Shown here piece after piece: positions 1 through 12,438 of a stretch of 64,000 nt of DNA. This stretch comes from Theropithecus gelada (lineage: Eukaryota > Chordata > Mammalia > Primates > Cercopithecidae), in the NCBI RefSeq assembly GCF_003255815.1, contig NC_037686.1, positions 55,587,888-55,651,887 on the forward strand, given 5' to 3'. The notes under the pieces are model-generated. The model saw only the letters and a program-made list of their open reading frames with translations. It did no database searches and was not told where the DNA came from. Within the stretch, counting starts at the first letter, position 1. The number at the start of each line of letters is the position of its first letter. Both the position numbers and the translations under genes were made by a program.

Positions 1-642
1 TGCTGTCAGTTACATTGTGGAGGTAAGGAAACAGCAGTGGGCCGTGCAGGGGGAAGAGTGGTAAGCTGAACTGAATTGTATTCGAATATTTTCAGTCCAT
101 AGCCAAGTGCCTGACCTGCAACAAGTGCTTAATCAATAACTGTAATAATTTATAGGTAATAATATAGGTAAATACTCATAGGGAGATGACTACTTCCTAA
201 ATAGATCTCTTATCTCCCTCTTTGACTTTCTATCCTTGCCTTAACTCAAGATTGTCATTAATTTCTTATAGTCAGTTTAACCAGACAGTGATAGCCTCCA
301 GTGTGGTTCCTCAGTTTCTAGTCCCTTCTGCACACTGATGCCAGAGCATCTTTCTGTAAGAGAGACATTACATTTCTTAATATAGTCATCTGTGGCTAAT
401 GCTCACAGGTAAAAGTGAGTTTTTAAAGTGTTCCTTGCAGTCTAAGGAATAATAGGTATTTTAAATGATAAACATCTTTATTCTAGGTCTACAGGCCCTC
501 TCCAGTAGACGGATGAGTCTGATGCTTTATGAATTGAACCATCAAGTTGGTTATCATTTATTATTATCACCATCTTCATTTTGTTGTTGTTGTTGTTTTG
601 CTTTGTTTTGTGATCCTAACTATCATTATTACTTTTGGTTGA

Positions 643-740
643 GAGTTAAGTCCATGGCATCAGACTGCCTTGACTGTTTTATTTCCTAGCTCTGTGACCT
701 TGGGTAAGTTACTAATCTCACTGCCTTATTTTCAAAGTTA
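643..740 (+). mobile_element. MIR fragment, sense
   Basis: Contains the MIR core phrase ctctgtgaccttgggtaagt preceded by a degraded catcagactgcc segment. That is the tRNA-derived SINE in sense orientation. Partial copy, no target duplication visible. Confidence 0.65.
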
Positions 741-1224
741 CTGTTCCCATTGTATGTTCTTTTTGCAACAAACTTTTCATTCAAACATCTGATTTTCTTG
801 ATCAATATTAAGGAGAAAAAGTCATCTGCAATTTAAGAATGCTGTTTAGAAAGCAAATGAATAAAGTCATTGACTTTTTCTGTATCTACACTTAAAGGCT
901 GTCCTAAGCTCTTGCTCTTAATATTAGCTACACTTAGTAGAATGATTTTGGTAAAAGGTTCACAGTCTACTCTGTGAACTGCCTCTTCTAAAAGCTGCCA
1001 GTTGTGCCAAAGAAGTAATGACATTTGTCTTCGTTTTTTGCAATGGTTTTATGCTGTTTATTTAGTATAAAACTTGTGATGTAATATAATTAGAACGAGT
1101 ATTTGGTCAGTTAATTGAAAAAGCTGGCTAAAGGAGAATATAAAATGTTTAAGATAAATTTGCAAATACTTTCCTCATCCTAGACTTTATCTAGAGGCAG
1201 AGAGGTGTAGAATACCTCTAAAGC

Positions 1225-1658
1225 ATGCATGCATGCATTCATTCATTTATTTAGAGACGGAGTTTCGCTTTGTCGCCCAGGCGGGAGTGCAGGGAAAAAA
1301 CTGAATGTTCTCTGGAATTTTGGATTCCAGAGAAAAGATGGTTTAATCAGGATGCTTTTTTTCCCCCTCTTTTTCTTTTTAGCTTAACAGATTGCTCTCA
1401 ATTTTTGAAATATAGCTAACCCCAATTATCTGTATATGGTACACTCAGCCCACTGCAACCTCCACCTCCTGTAGGCGATTCTCCTGCCTCAGCCTCACAA
1501 GTAGCTGGGACTACAGGCACATGCCCTTACTGCCTGGCTAATTTTTGTATTTTTAATAGAGACAGGGTTTCTCCATGTTAGCCCGGCTGATCTCGAACTT
1601 CTGACCTCAGATGATCCGCCCACCTTGGCCTCCCAAAGTGCTGCCGTGCCCGACCTAA
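1225..1658 (-). mobile_element. Alu, interrupted by about 150 bp of foreign sequence
   Basis: Antisense Alu with a (GCAT)n/(ATTC)n-like tail at 1225-1253 and Alu head gagacggagtttcgc from 1254 to 1292. It resumes at about 1443 (ctcagcccactgcaacc) and runs to 1658. The stretch 1293-1442 is not Alu and replaces only about 10 bp of Alu. Near the 3' end the usual ggattacaggcgtgagcc segment is also missing (about 1644). The insert partly copies sequence at 2959-3017. Confidence 0.88.
1293..1442. other. Non-Alu insert inside the Alu, partly copied from about 1.6 kb downstream
   Basis: Positions 1319-1376 match 2959-3017 over about 58 bp with a few differences; shared core gattccagagaaaagatgg. The flanking parts of the insert (1293-1318 and 1380-1442) were not matched to any repeat. 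A templated filler at a break repair is the simplest reading (inference). Confidence 0.7.
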
Positions 1659-3536
1659 AGCATTATTTTGAAGGCCAGAACTGAGGGGAGCAAAAAGCAA
1701 TTCCTAGTTTAATAATCCGAGGCTGACGGAATCAGGAATGGAATTTTTATTTTAGTTCTTGCCTCGGAACCAGGGTACAGATTTTTATTAGCCTTTTCCC
1801 ATTTACAGTTTCATTCTGAACCTATTTTGGTATTTTCATTAATTGATTCACTTGACTGAGTTTCTCCAAAGCATTCAGTTTAATTTTCACAGAAATTCCT
1901 TTGCCTTCATATTTCACTGGTCTATGTAAATATTGTTAATAATATAATTACAAGTACAATTAGCATGACCATGCAGCGGGGGAGGGGATAGGAATATGCT
2001 GTGTGTACTAGTGGGGGACCTCACGGTGTTACGGATTTCACTGACGTGTTTTACGGAAGGAATGGAGATGTGTGGGTAATCCAGTGGGTTGGTTAAGTGG
2101 AACTTGGTTAAGAGTACATTTGCCCTGTTCAGCGTCTTTATCAAGTCTGCTGCCTTTGGGAGAATATTGCTAGTTTTATCAGACCTCAGTGGCACTGTAT
2201 TCATTCAGTATCCTGTCATAAACATTTCATGTCTGTTTTATGTTATTTGATTTTTTCAATAATACATCAATGAAGACATTATGCTAATAGCATTTTCTAT
2301 CTGTTTGAAGCTGTGGTCTCCTGAGGCTCAGCAGCAGAGAGGCCCTTTTAAGTTTGTTTTCTTTAAATTCCTTCCTTTGAATTGGTTGTTAACCGAGAAC
2401 CCCTAGGCTTTATCTCCGGGAGGCGGATCCGCTTTCACTGCCCAGGTGTCCTGTAGTTTGGCACACTTGTATTTTTCTGAATGAGCCAAGGTGGGAAAGC
2501 AGGGACTAGAATGGTGGGAATAGGGAAGGATGACTGTTGTCAGGCCCAGTAGAGACTAAGCAGAACTTGCAGTGCATATGTAATCCCACTGTAATTACCA
2601 GGGACAAGTTAGAAATCAGTCCCTCCCTTCTCAATTTATATTGGAATTGTGTCTTCTGGCAAAAGGTGAAAGGTTTTTCCTTCAGTGTGCTGGTTATAAC
2701 AGAGCACCATTTTATGTAATTCAAGTGTGCTTTCAAAAATAGATGGGTTGTAAGAGGGTTTTGTGTTTTGTTTGTTTGTTTGTTTTGCCAAAGAGCTGTT
2801 CTTGTTCAGTCTACCAAGGTGTGTCACCATAAATTGTAATTAAAACTTGTATATCTTATGTTTTTCAAAACATCAATCTCAAGTTGTAAAATTACCATAC
2901 CAAACCCTTTATACCGTACAACTTCTCTTTTTGGTCGGATAAACCAAGAACAGAGTATTTTAGATTCCAGAGAAAAGATGGTTTACTCAGGATGCCTTTT
3001 TTCCCCTCCTCTTTTTCTATATATTTCTTATATCTAATGTTCTTTCATCTCTTTGTATTCTTATGTCTGTTTTTCTATTGTGCAAAGGGAACCAGTTCTA
3101 CCAGGCCCTTTCATCTTGTTGTTAGCAAATAAGAGGTGTGTTTAAAAATAACAAAACAAAAAACCTACCTTAAACCTGCAATGGAAGTGGCTTGCCTCCT
3201 TTCCCATCGCTGAGTTGTTAATGTTGTGGCAGGGAAGCCCATAAAGCTAAATTAAACAAAGCCACATCAAGGCTTTGTGTCAAGGCAATAAACTAGGCAG
3301 GGAGAACCACACTGATGTCAGATGAGCACGCAGGGGGTGGGGGAGCAAGATGAGCTGAAAATATTTCAGGAGTCTGAACTATGCTGGGTGATTTCTTTCC
3401 TTAAGCATTAGTGAATCATATGTAAGAGTTTGTTGTTTTCCACAGAAACAAACGATAGCAGAGAGCATTTTCATATAAGTAGGTGACATTTTTGCCTTAA
3501 AAGAATCGTTGCTTGAAAAAAAAATCTCAGATGGCT

Positions 3537-3537
3537 C

Positions 3538-3569
<32 letters not shown>

Positions 3570-3599
3570 TGTGTGTGTGTGTGTATGTTGTGTGTGTGG
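3537..3599. repeat. (TG)n microsatellite
   Basis: About 60 bp of nearly uninterrupted TG dinucleotides with two TATG interruptions. It creates artificial Cys-Val and Thr-His reading frames that are not genes. Confidence 0.97.
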
Positions 3600-4984
3600 C
3601 TGTATTGATCAAATGACAGACTTAGTTGTTAAGAACAATGACTTTGTTTTTGAAGAGTCACATAGACAAATACATCTCAGACTTTGTAAAACATCTGAAT
3701 TGTTCCCAGAATTTTCTGGGCTATTTTTAAAAAGATTGTTTGCAGAGGTGAAATACCTTGTTCTCTGCCTCAATGATGTAGGTGCAGTAGGGAGGCCCAG
3801 CAGCAGGGGTTGGGGACTGACTCCCTCCGTTCTTCATCAGTGTCTTCTCACACAGCATAAACCTTCTGCCCTCTGGTGCCTAGTCTCTAGGTACCATACT
3901 TTTAACTCCAAGTTCTTGCTCTATCTGACTTTTGTTTCTTTATGCTGCAAATCCCTGATGCTGTTTGGAATGCACCTTTTTAGTTCTATGGCTGGGAAGT
4001 TCTGAGTGATGAAGGCAAGTAGTTCAAGGCTGCACCTGAGACCAATTTAATATATACATATATATGCATATTCATCTACATGAGTATAAGGAAAGTAAAC
4101 ATGGAAACCTTTGATGCTTTTCACAGTAACACATTTTCTTTGGCTTTTTCTTAAATGAGCTTGATAGGTCTGTGTCTAAGTATACTTATTTTCCAGCTAA
4201 TTTTTAAAGATAAATTGTGTGTGACGCTAGTGATTTCATGGGCTATTTTGATGATGGAACAACAGCTAGGAATAACAGGTAATACAGATTACATAAAGGA
4301 GTGTCAGTGCCTTCCATGAATTTTTTTAAAATTTGGAAAGGTAAGAGTTTATAAATAAGAAGGTTAAATAAATAGGCACACCTCACCTATTTAGTGTTTG
4401 GTTGTCAGTCAGCGATCAGTTGCAAGCACAACCTTAGGCCAGGAGGCTAGCAAAAAAAGACCTCTAAGCAGCCCAAACAGACACTACAGAATTTCAATAA
4501 AACACATGGGAGGTGGTATCAAAAGTAGCATTCATAAAGTGGAAGCCAGCAACCTGGGACCTCAGTAGTGTCCGTGGATGTTTTATGAATATCATTTATT
4601 ATACTCTAATATCACCCCATAATGATGATGACCTAAGGCCATCAAGAAAAGGTACTTGCTGTTTATTTGATTTTTGACAAGGCAGGACAAGTTATGACAT
4701 TCAAAGGTATTGAAGTAAAATATATTGCCAGAAGAATAAATTCTTGGACATCTATAAAGCTCAGTAATCTAGAATACCACATGACTCCCAAGTTTAGGAA
4801 AGCCAATATATTAATATTACTGTCAGCAGCTATCAGCATTTAAAATGTTTTATAAAAAGTCACAGCCTTTAAGTGGAACAAACGAAGGTACCTACCATGA
4901 CTCCTGGTGGTGGCGTGCATGCTGGTGGTGGTATGTGGTAGGAAGAAACTGGACAGAAAGAGTAGTTATGTGGCTGTTGCCATT

Positions 4985-5250
4985 AGTTGAGTGGGAGTTA
5001 AGGTCAAGAATCTGAGTCTGGGGACCGAGAGGAAGGGATGGCTACAAGAGATGCTATGATGATTCTTCAGGATGAACTGGTTAACTGGATATACAGGGCA
5101 AAGAGGGAGGGAGTATTTAAAAGTGACCCCAGGTTTTGCAACTCATGAGTCTGGGAGAATGTTGTTTACTACTGCAGAAATGGGACAGGCAGCTGATTTT
5201 GCAGGGAGGAAGACTGGCTTTATTTTCGGTGTGCTGAGTTGAGGAGCCGG
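4985..5250 (+). mobile_element. Ancient mammalian repeat fragment (family unresolved)
   Basis: Phrases such as gtgaccccaggttttgcaac and actcatgagtctgggag resemble a widespread old mammalian repeat; pieces of the same family seem to recur near 11.5, 22.1 and 47.7 kb. I cannot name the subfamily without a library. Confidence 0.35.
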
Positions 5251-6822
5251 CGACAGACCTGGCAGGAGTTTGGACTTAAAGGCCTGGAGCACTAAGAGGC
5301 TCTTTCCGACAGTTCCCAAGACAAGCAAAGACAGGCGTGCTTTCATTATTGTCCTAGCAAGCGCTTAATAATTAGTGGTTGATTTGTAGTTTTTAAAAAT
5401 TTCTGTGGGATGATTGGATTTGCTTGAAAACAAGCTGTTCAGATACATAGTTTATACTTACAAGCAAAAAGTCAGTAATGAGACTTGCTCATCTGCTTGG
5501 AGGGTGGGAGCAGAAGCAGAAGCAGGCATGCTAGCCTGACAGCACTGTGTAGCCACATGTTTCCTCCTGAAATGTTATGTAAAATTTCCATTCTACTCCA
5601 TAATGCTTATTTGAATATAATTTTAAAAATGTAGAAGTATTAAGAATTGCCATCGACCCCAAATGAAAGTTTCCTACTATGTTTCTCTTGCGGTTTTGCT
5701 TGGCTTTTCTTGCTTCTGCAGAGGGATGCTTTGCTTCTGACTTTATTCAAGCTACAAGGGGAGATCGAATTTCCTGCCAGCAATATGACAGCTCTTTTGC
5801 TGCATCATTGAATGTTCTTGCTGTTTTTTATGATCTTTAAACAAATACTCTAAATTTATTAGCTGAGCATCATGAAATGCGTTAGGATAGCAAGATAGTA
5901 TAGCTTCATGTCATTGACTTTTTTTTGAGGCTGGATTTACAACATTAGGGAACTTCTGATGTGACTTTAGACTTTTGTCTTCATAGGAAATAGTGTTCTT
6001 TATTAAAATGACTAATTAATCATTGCAGATACTGTCATTGGAAGGTTAAGAGTCCACACAGTTAACAGGTAGACTTGAAGGAAAGCAACCTTAGGTAAAT
6101 TGGATTAGTACCCATTTTTTTCTTTCATAACCATAATTATTGCTCTGCTAATTAATGAGAACACTGTTTCTTTTTCTTTTTTTCCTGGAGACATTTTCTC
6201 TCTTTCTGAATAAAGAAATAATGAAAACAACTATTTTTCTACAGTTTAGATTCCTATAACCAAGCAGATTTTGTTATTACAAATGCAAGCATATGTTTTT
6301 CTAATCAGAGTAACTAAATCAAACTCCTCTTTTTATGCTGCAAACTATCATTTCCAGTGAATGCTATGGAAATAGGAAAGTCAAGTCCAGGTAGTATATG
6401 ATTCTGACCAAGCTTTACTTATGTACTTGGAGAGTTTTCCATCTTTCAAACAGCTGGAACTTAAAGGCAGCTTAGAAAAGAAATTTTCTCAGGCATGACC
6501 TATTGAATTGTTTGTTAGTGCCAGAGTAAAACTGTAATTTGCTGTTTCGTTTGTGTTCTGTGGGCACTGGTGTGAAACAGTAGATTTTATTGCTGGTGTC
6601 CTTTTAGTATGAATGATTTTTTATAATTTTTTTGAAGGCTTCACTTTCTTCTAGTGGGAAAAACTCTGATTTTGTTACTCTTTTCTGACTAAATTCCACT
6701 TTCGCTCTCTTCTTTCTTCTAACCTACTCCTTGCCTTCTAATCAATGTATTCTGATGACTTCTTTAATTGTTTCTCTAAATGATATAAAGGAGCACCCAC
6801 TGATAAACTAAAAATTTTTCTA

Positions 6823-7127
6823 AGCCAGATGGGGTGGCTCATGCCTGTAATCCCAGCACTTTGAGAGGCTGAGGTGTGAGGATACTTGAGCCCAGGAGTT
6901 TGTCTGGGCAACATAGGGAGACCCCATCTTTACAAAAAATTTAAATATTAGCCAGGTGTGGTGGTGTGCCCCTATGGTTGCAGCTACTTGGGAGGCCAAG
7001 GTGGGAAGATTGTTTGAGCACAGGAGGTCAAGGCTGCAGTCAACCATGGTTGTGCCACTGCGGTCCAGCCTGGGTGAGAGAGCGAGACCCTGTCTCAAAA
7101 AAGAAAGAAAGAAAAAAAAAAAAAAAA
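6823..7127 (+). mobile_element. AluJ-type element
   Basis: Dimeric Alu with an old-type right arm (ggctgcagtcaaccatggttgtgcc) and an A-rich tail with GAAA units ending at 7127. Immediately abutted by a second sense Alu, making a head-to-tail pair. Confidence 0.93.
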
Positions 7128-7424
7128 GGTCAGGCATGGTAGCTCACGGCTGTAATCCTAGCACTTTGGGAGACTGAGGTGGGTGGATCACCTGAGGTTG
7201 GGAGTTTGAGACCAGTCTGGCCAACATGGCGAAACCCCATCTCTACTAAAAATACAAAAATTAGCTGGGCATGGTGGCATCCCAGCTACTTGGGAGACTG
7301 AGGCAGGAGAATCACTTGAACCCAGGAGGCAGAGATTGCAGTGAGCCGAGATTGCACCACTGCACTCTGGCCTGGGCAACAGAGCGAGACTCCGTCTCAG
7401 AAAACAAAAAACAAAAAACAAAAC
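7128..7424 (+). mobile_element. AluS-type element
   Basis: Starts ggtcaggcatggtagctcac directly after the A-tail of the preceding Alu, so it probably inserted into that tail. Right arm has a short deletion (ggtggcatcccagc). Tail is (CAAAAAA)n. Confidence 0.95.
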
Positions 7425-7751
7425 CTGTATAAAGCTTATTGAGTAAATGTAGATTGCAGGGGGTTGCTTGTCGTGATCAACAAGTCACCTAGATATTTGC
7501 ATAGAAAAATCCATTCTGAAAAATTGAATAATGGTTCTGATTCTTTCCAATTCTAATGAATCGATCTTCAAAGCTGGGTTTTACTACCTGTTGCTGTTTT
7601 GCCTTCATATCAGCTTGCCTGCCTGTTTGAACCATTTCCTTCTAACTGCCAGATTTACCTGTTGATGGAACTTGATCTACTTATAGTTTAGCGTTGGTCA
7701 TTCCTGACACTGGTCCTTGTCCAGACAGCCTGCTCCTTAGCTTTTCCGTAA

Positions 7752-8032
7752 TAACAACCATAACCTGTATTTATTGAACATAGAACTTAATACACCTTAT
7801 AACATTAATTTAGTCAACAGTTATTGAATGCTTGCTGTGTATTAGGCACTATACCAAATACTACACATAAATTATTTAGGTGGTAGTTTTATCTGTTTTT
7901 ACAGAGGAATAAACTGAGGATTGAATTTGTAATTTGCTCAAATTCACACACTAGGAGGAGGTGGAGCCAGGACTCAAACACAGGTCTGTCTGACTCCAGA
8001 GTCTGTTCTCTTAACTCCTGTACCGTCATGGT
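7752..8032 (-). mobile_element. MIR, antisense
   Basis: Reads in order: ttattgaatgcttgctgtgt, aggcactatacc, a ttttacagaggaataaactg segment, caggactcaaacacagg (inverse of the B-box region) and actccagagtctgttctctt. This is a nearly complete MIR in reverse orientation, with divergence typical of its age. Confidence 0.85.
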
Positions 8033-8603
8033 AATTCCCTGCTCTGCCTGCTGTGGTTTGGACTAGTTGAATGTTTCTCAAACTGGGGTCTGTCAGCCTG
8101 CCAGCTGGATCTTAATTTCCTTTATGTTCAATCCTATGTCAAACCTAAATTATACATGTTTGATTTCCCGATATTGATGAATCTCCTTTGTTGTTGTTAT
8201 CCACATATGTAGTGACCTTTGCCATAACTACCTTGCTTTCCTGAAAGACAAGTTTTGTTAAAGAAATTAAACCAGCATTTTTTAATGTTAGGGGGTTATG
8301 TGGCTCTCATGGAAGATTATGATAAGCCTTCTTTTAAAACTTAAGGTGAAATGTCATATATATTTTGTATACATATGCATACATATATACCTACACACTT
8401 ACGTGTCACTCCCCCCCAAAAAATGTGATATATTTGAAGTATTTTTTTTTTCTTTCTTTCCTAGAAGAAGCTCTAAGTCCCTGTCTAGAACATTTTATAA
8501 ATCAGTATATTAGTCTGCGATTATGGGTATGGGAAAGAATGACTTTTCATTCTCCAAGTATATTTTTTGTTGAGAGTTTATTACTTTTTCTTTAAAAAAA
8601 AAA

Positions 8604-8886
8604 AGGCAGATTCTTACTGTGTAACCCAGGCTGAGTGCAGTAGCACAATCATAGCTCGCTGCAATCTTGAATTCCCCGACTCCAGTGATCCTCTTAACCT
8701 CAACCTTCTGAGTAGATCGGACTACAGCTGCACGTCACCAAGCCCAGCTAATTTTTGTGTTTTTTTTGGTAGAGATAGGATCTTGCTGAGTTGTCAAGGC
8801 TGGTTTTGAACTCCTGGACTCAAGTGATCCTCCCGCCTTGGCCTCCCAAAGTGATGGGATTACAGGCATGAGCTATGGTGACTTGC
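8604..8886 (-). mobile_element. AluJ-type element with odd tail
   Basis: Antisense Alu body ggcagattcttactgtg to gagctatggtgacttgc, heavily diverged. Where poly-T is expected, the + strand instead carries tttttctttaaaaaaaaaaa, so the tail seems rearranged. Confidence 0.88.
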
Positions 8887-9286
8887 TTAATTATTACTGT
8901 TTTAATCTACAATTAACAATTTAAAGAACTAGGTGTTTTTTTTGTTTGTTTTTTTTTTACACAAATGACTCAGTTTGTATTTGTAGATTTATTGTTGACC
9001 AGCAAAAGATGAAGGACACACAGGAACTGGCCCTTGTTGTGTAAATGCTCCAAGTGGACTCTGTAGTGTGGTGTTTGCAGTGCTGCAGAAGATTTCTTTC
9101 TAATGAGCATCAGTACTTTTACTAACCTAACCACATTAAGGATTAAGTAGATAGAGTAGGGAACAAACTCTTAGGGCAACAGAGTAAGGAAAAAAGTGAG
9201 CTGTACACTGTGTAGCCCCCAGCCTCTTTATTATCCATCAGTTTCAGCTTATTTTGAAATCTGCTTTGATACTGCTTGAAAACAAA

Positions 9287-9819
9287 GGTTGGCAAATGTT
9301 TTCGGTAAAGGGCTAGGTAATAAATATAATATTTTAGGCTGTGCAGTTCTCGTAGGTCTTTGTTTCATATTCTTAATTGGTTTTTTACAACCCTCTAAAT
9401 ATTTTTTACTTTAAAAATGCAAACTGGCCGAGCGCGGTGGCTTATGCTTGTAATCCCAGCACTTTGGGAGGCCAAAGTGGGCGGATTGCCTGAGCTCAGG
9501 AGTTTGCATCCAGCCTGGGCAACACAGTGAAACCTCATCTCTACTAAAATACAAAAAATTAGCCGAGAGTGGCAGCACGCGCCTGTAGTCCCAGCTACTC
9601 GGGAGGCTGAGGCAGTAGAATTGCTTGAACCCGGGAGGTGGAGGTTGCAGTGAGCTGAGCTGAACTGAGCCGAGATCACACCACTGCACTCCAGCCTGGG
9701 TGACAGCGAGACTCCATCTCAAAAAAAAAAAAAATTGTAAAAACCATTCTTAACTCACTGGTCATTCAGAAACAAACCATAAGCTGGACTTGGTCACTGG
9801 ATGGTAGTTGACCTCTGCT
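9287..9819. mobile_element. Non-autonomous hAT (Charlie-like) DNA transposon, split by an Alu
   Basis: Left end ggttggcaaatgttttcgg followed by taaagggctaggtaataaat. Right end gctggacttggtcactgg then agttgacctctg, the inverted counterpart. This is the common mammalian family whose ends read GGTTGGCAAACT / AGTTTGCTGACC. An AluS lies at 9426-9734 within it. Confidence 0.65.
9426..9734 (+). mobile_element. AluS-type element
   Basis: ggccgagcgcggtggctta to a 14-A tail. In the right arm the gagctgag region is locally reiterated (gagctgagctgaactgagcc), a small internal slippage duplication. Confidence 0.96.
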
Positions 9820-10424
9820 CTACAGGAATCTTTACAGGAATCTTTTCAGTTAAGCCCATGAACACCTGAATTAGAAATGAGAACTTATCTTCAATCCTAT
9901 GCTGCAGAAAGCATAGACATCCCTTAGCACCTCCAATATCCTGTTGTCCCTCACTGCTCTCAGACTTTTAATGTGACCCCTACTCCTTCCCACTCAATTT
10001 CACCTTCTAATCTAAACTCTTACTGATCAATTGCCTGGATTATTTCATAGTTACGTGCTGTGCAAGTTTCTTGCTAATTTACTGCTTCTAGTCTGCTGTC
10101 TAAACTGTCCTGTACTCAGCTATTAAAGTAATGTTCTGGAGATACAGTTTTACTGTGTCATCCTTCTACTCAGCGTATGTTAACGGCTTCCGAATTTCTT
10201 GCCATGTGACATTGACACTTGTCATTCTTTCAAAGGTTATGGAGCTTCCCATGCACTGACCACTTTCCTTGTTAGTTTCCTGTGTGAGTCCACAGTTTAC
10301 AAAGCAGGTATAGCTTGTGATTAATTCCTTGACAAATCTGAAATTTGTTAGTGATAATAGATTTTGTTGAAGTACCTTGTTAAAAGTAAATTCCAAGTTT
10401 GTAAAACTTAGAATTTTCAGAGCT

Positions 10425-10632
10425 GTAATAATAATAGTAAATATGAAGTATCATTGTGTTTTACAGATATATTGGCCTATTTAGTCCTCACAACAGGAAG
10501 GTGTTATTGTTTTTACCATTTTACCTGGAGGAAACTAAGACAGAGAGGTCAGTAGTAAGAGGCAGAGGTCAAACCTAAGCTGTCTGGCTTCAGAATTCAT
10601 GTTTTGGAACTACTGTGCTGTATTGCTTCCAT
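10425..10632 (-). mobile_element. MIR, antisense
   Basis: Contains tttagtcctcacaacaggaa, taccattttacctggaggaa and agctgtctggcttcagaatt in the order expected of reverse-orientation MIR. Confidence 0.8.
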
Positions 10633-11464
10633 GATGAATTAGTAGTTAAAAGAAAGACTTTGAACCTAGTACAGGAGAGGAAGGAATTGTTCAAACATAA
10701 CTTTAACCTTCATCCCTTTCCCTGCCAAGGTCCCAGGTCTTTTTTGTATTTTGTTATTTTTGCCAGATAGTTTGTGAACTTGGCCAAACTTTGCAGATGG
10801 AGGTATTTGAATATTTGAAATAGGGAAGAGTTGAAGGTTATCAGAATAGAAAAAGTTCAGCTCTTTTCTCGGTGCACAGTCAGGTAGGTGCCTTTAGATA
10901 GACTATGCCAGGGACCCTATCCGTAAACAGAGACAAGAGAAAGCATTTGAGCATGATTATTCTTTCTGGAAAATGTGTTAAAAACATGAACAAAGTGCTG
11001 TTTTGGTCATCCATCTGCTGGAAGAGAGAATAAACTTGTTATGAATTTACATTTGTTTCAGAAAACTGTTGATTAGTGTTGTGTTTATAGATTGCATATT
11101 GTTGTCTGGATTGCTAATTTTTGGGGAAGATTATATTTTCTATTTCTTTTGCAATTCAAACCGAGATTGCCATTTCTTAGAATTCCATACATAGGCAGAA
11201 GATAGATAAATATTGCCCAAATGAAATACAGATATCTGATTTTATTGAACAATAATCAACATTGATCTTGACTCTCTTATTTCATATAAATCCTCAAGAT
11301 ATTTAAAAGTAAAGCTGATAAATCAAGTGCATACCTTCCAACCTGTTTGGATAGGAATAGATTATTCTTCTGTAACCTAAACATTTTTTGATTCCTTTTC
11401 CCAAAGATGTTCATTTCTTAAACATTTTTTACCATAACATATCTTAAATATTACCTAGCTGTTA

Positions 11465-11800
11465 ATTCCACAACTTTTATTTGAGGCCACTATGTGTCAG
11501 GTATTGAATGACTTCTCTGCCCCAAGCGCTGTTGTGGTTCCCAAGATACATCCATAAATTAAACAATGCTCTGTGTCCCCGTAAAGCTTATATCCTAGTA
11601 GGCAGAAGAGATAACCAGTAAGCATAACACATAAGTTTTATAACATACTAGATGGTAGGTGCTGTGGAAAAAAGAGAAGCAGGGCAGGGTAAGGAGGCGC
11701 TAGGGAATTGGGGGGGTTGCACTATTACAGATGGATGGTAAGGGCAGGCCTTGCTTTGACTTGAGCAGAGACTTGAAGGAAATGAAGAAATAAGCCAAGT
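11465..11800 (+). mobile_element. Ancient mammalian repeat (L2/MIR-like, family unresolved)
   Basis: Order of motifs: ccactatgtgtcaggtattg, aagcttatatcctagtaggc, taggtgctgtggaaaaaaga, gcaggccttgctttgacttg, agacttgaaggaaatgaag. This is a familiar old mammalian repeat layout; I do not assign the subfamily. Confidence 0.55.
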
Positions 11801-12254
11801 GCTAATTAACTGTAAAGCTTGTCATCTCCTCTTATTTTCTTACCATTCTTCAGTTGTTATGGACAGATCTTGGTTAATTTGAGTCCCTAATTATAAGACA
11901 TTTATATACCTTTAGTGTCTCAGTGTTCCCTACATTAAATGATACAATTTTTAGTCTCTTGGTGCAGTGAAATTATGAGGAATCTCAGGATAAGCATTAC
12001 TGGGGAGAGATGTTGATTATGGCTCAGTGGAATGTAGTTCCTAAAACCTGAGAACACTATAAGACTGACCATGATTTAATATTCTGTTTTATCCTAATGG
12101 AAGGCATATAGGGCCATGTATGTTTAAATATTTCCTGTTACATAGTAACTGTCAGTTTCCTTGTAAAGGAAATAATTAAAATCTTAAATAAAATAGTTGA
12201 TTCCTTTTTCCAAGTTAGAGATTTTGCAAACTTGACTTCATTCCCTCCTTATGA

Positions 12255-12438
12255 TAGTGCTTCTCAAACTTGAGCATGCATCAGAATCACCTAGAAGGCT
12301 CATAAAAGCCCAGGTGTCTGGACCCCAACCCCAGAGTTTCTTATTGAATAGTTCAGAGTAAGGCCCACAAATGTGCTTTTTTAACAGGTTCTCAGGTGAT
12401 CCTGATGCCGCTGGACCCAAAACTAACACCTCACCACA
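12255..12438. mobile_element. MER5-type (hAT-Charlie) element
   Basis: tagtgcttctcaaacttgag, catcagaatcacctagaagg, accccaaccccagagtttct, ttaacaggttctcaggtgat and cctgatgcc, in MER5A/B order. Confidence 0.8.

Noticed and set aside
3541..4005. 154-codon frame beginning Met-Cys-Val-Cys-Val
   Set aside because: The start lies in the (TG)n microsatellite and the rest matches no known protein; a chance open frame.
5143..5346. 67-codon minus-strand frame near a GC-richer patch
   Set aside because: Partly overlaps an old repeat; no similarity or splice logic.
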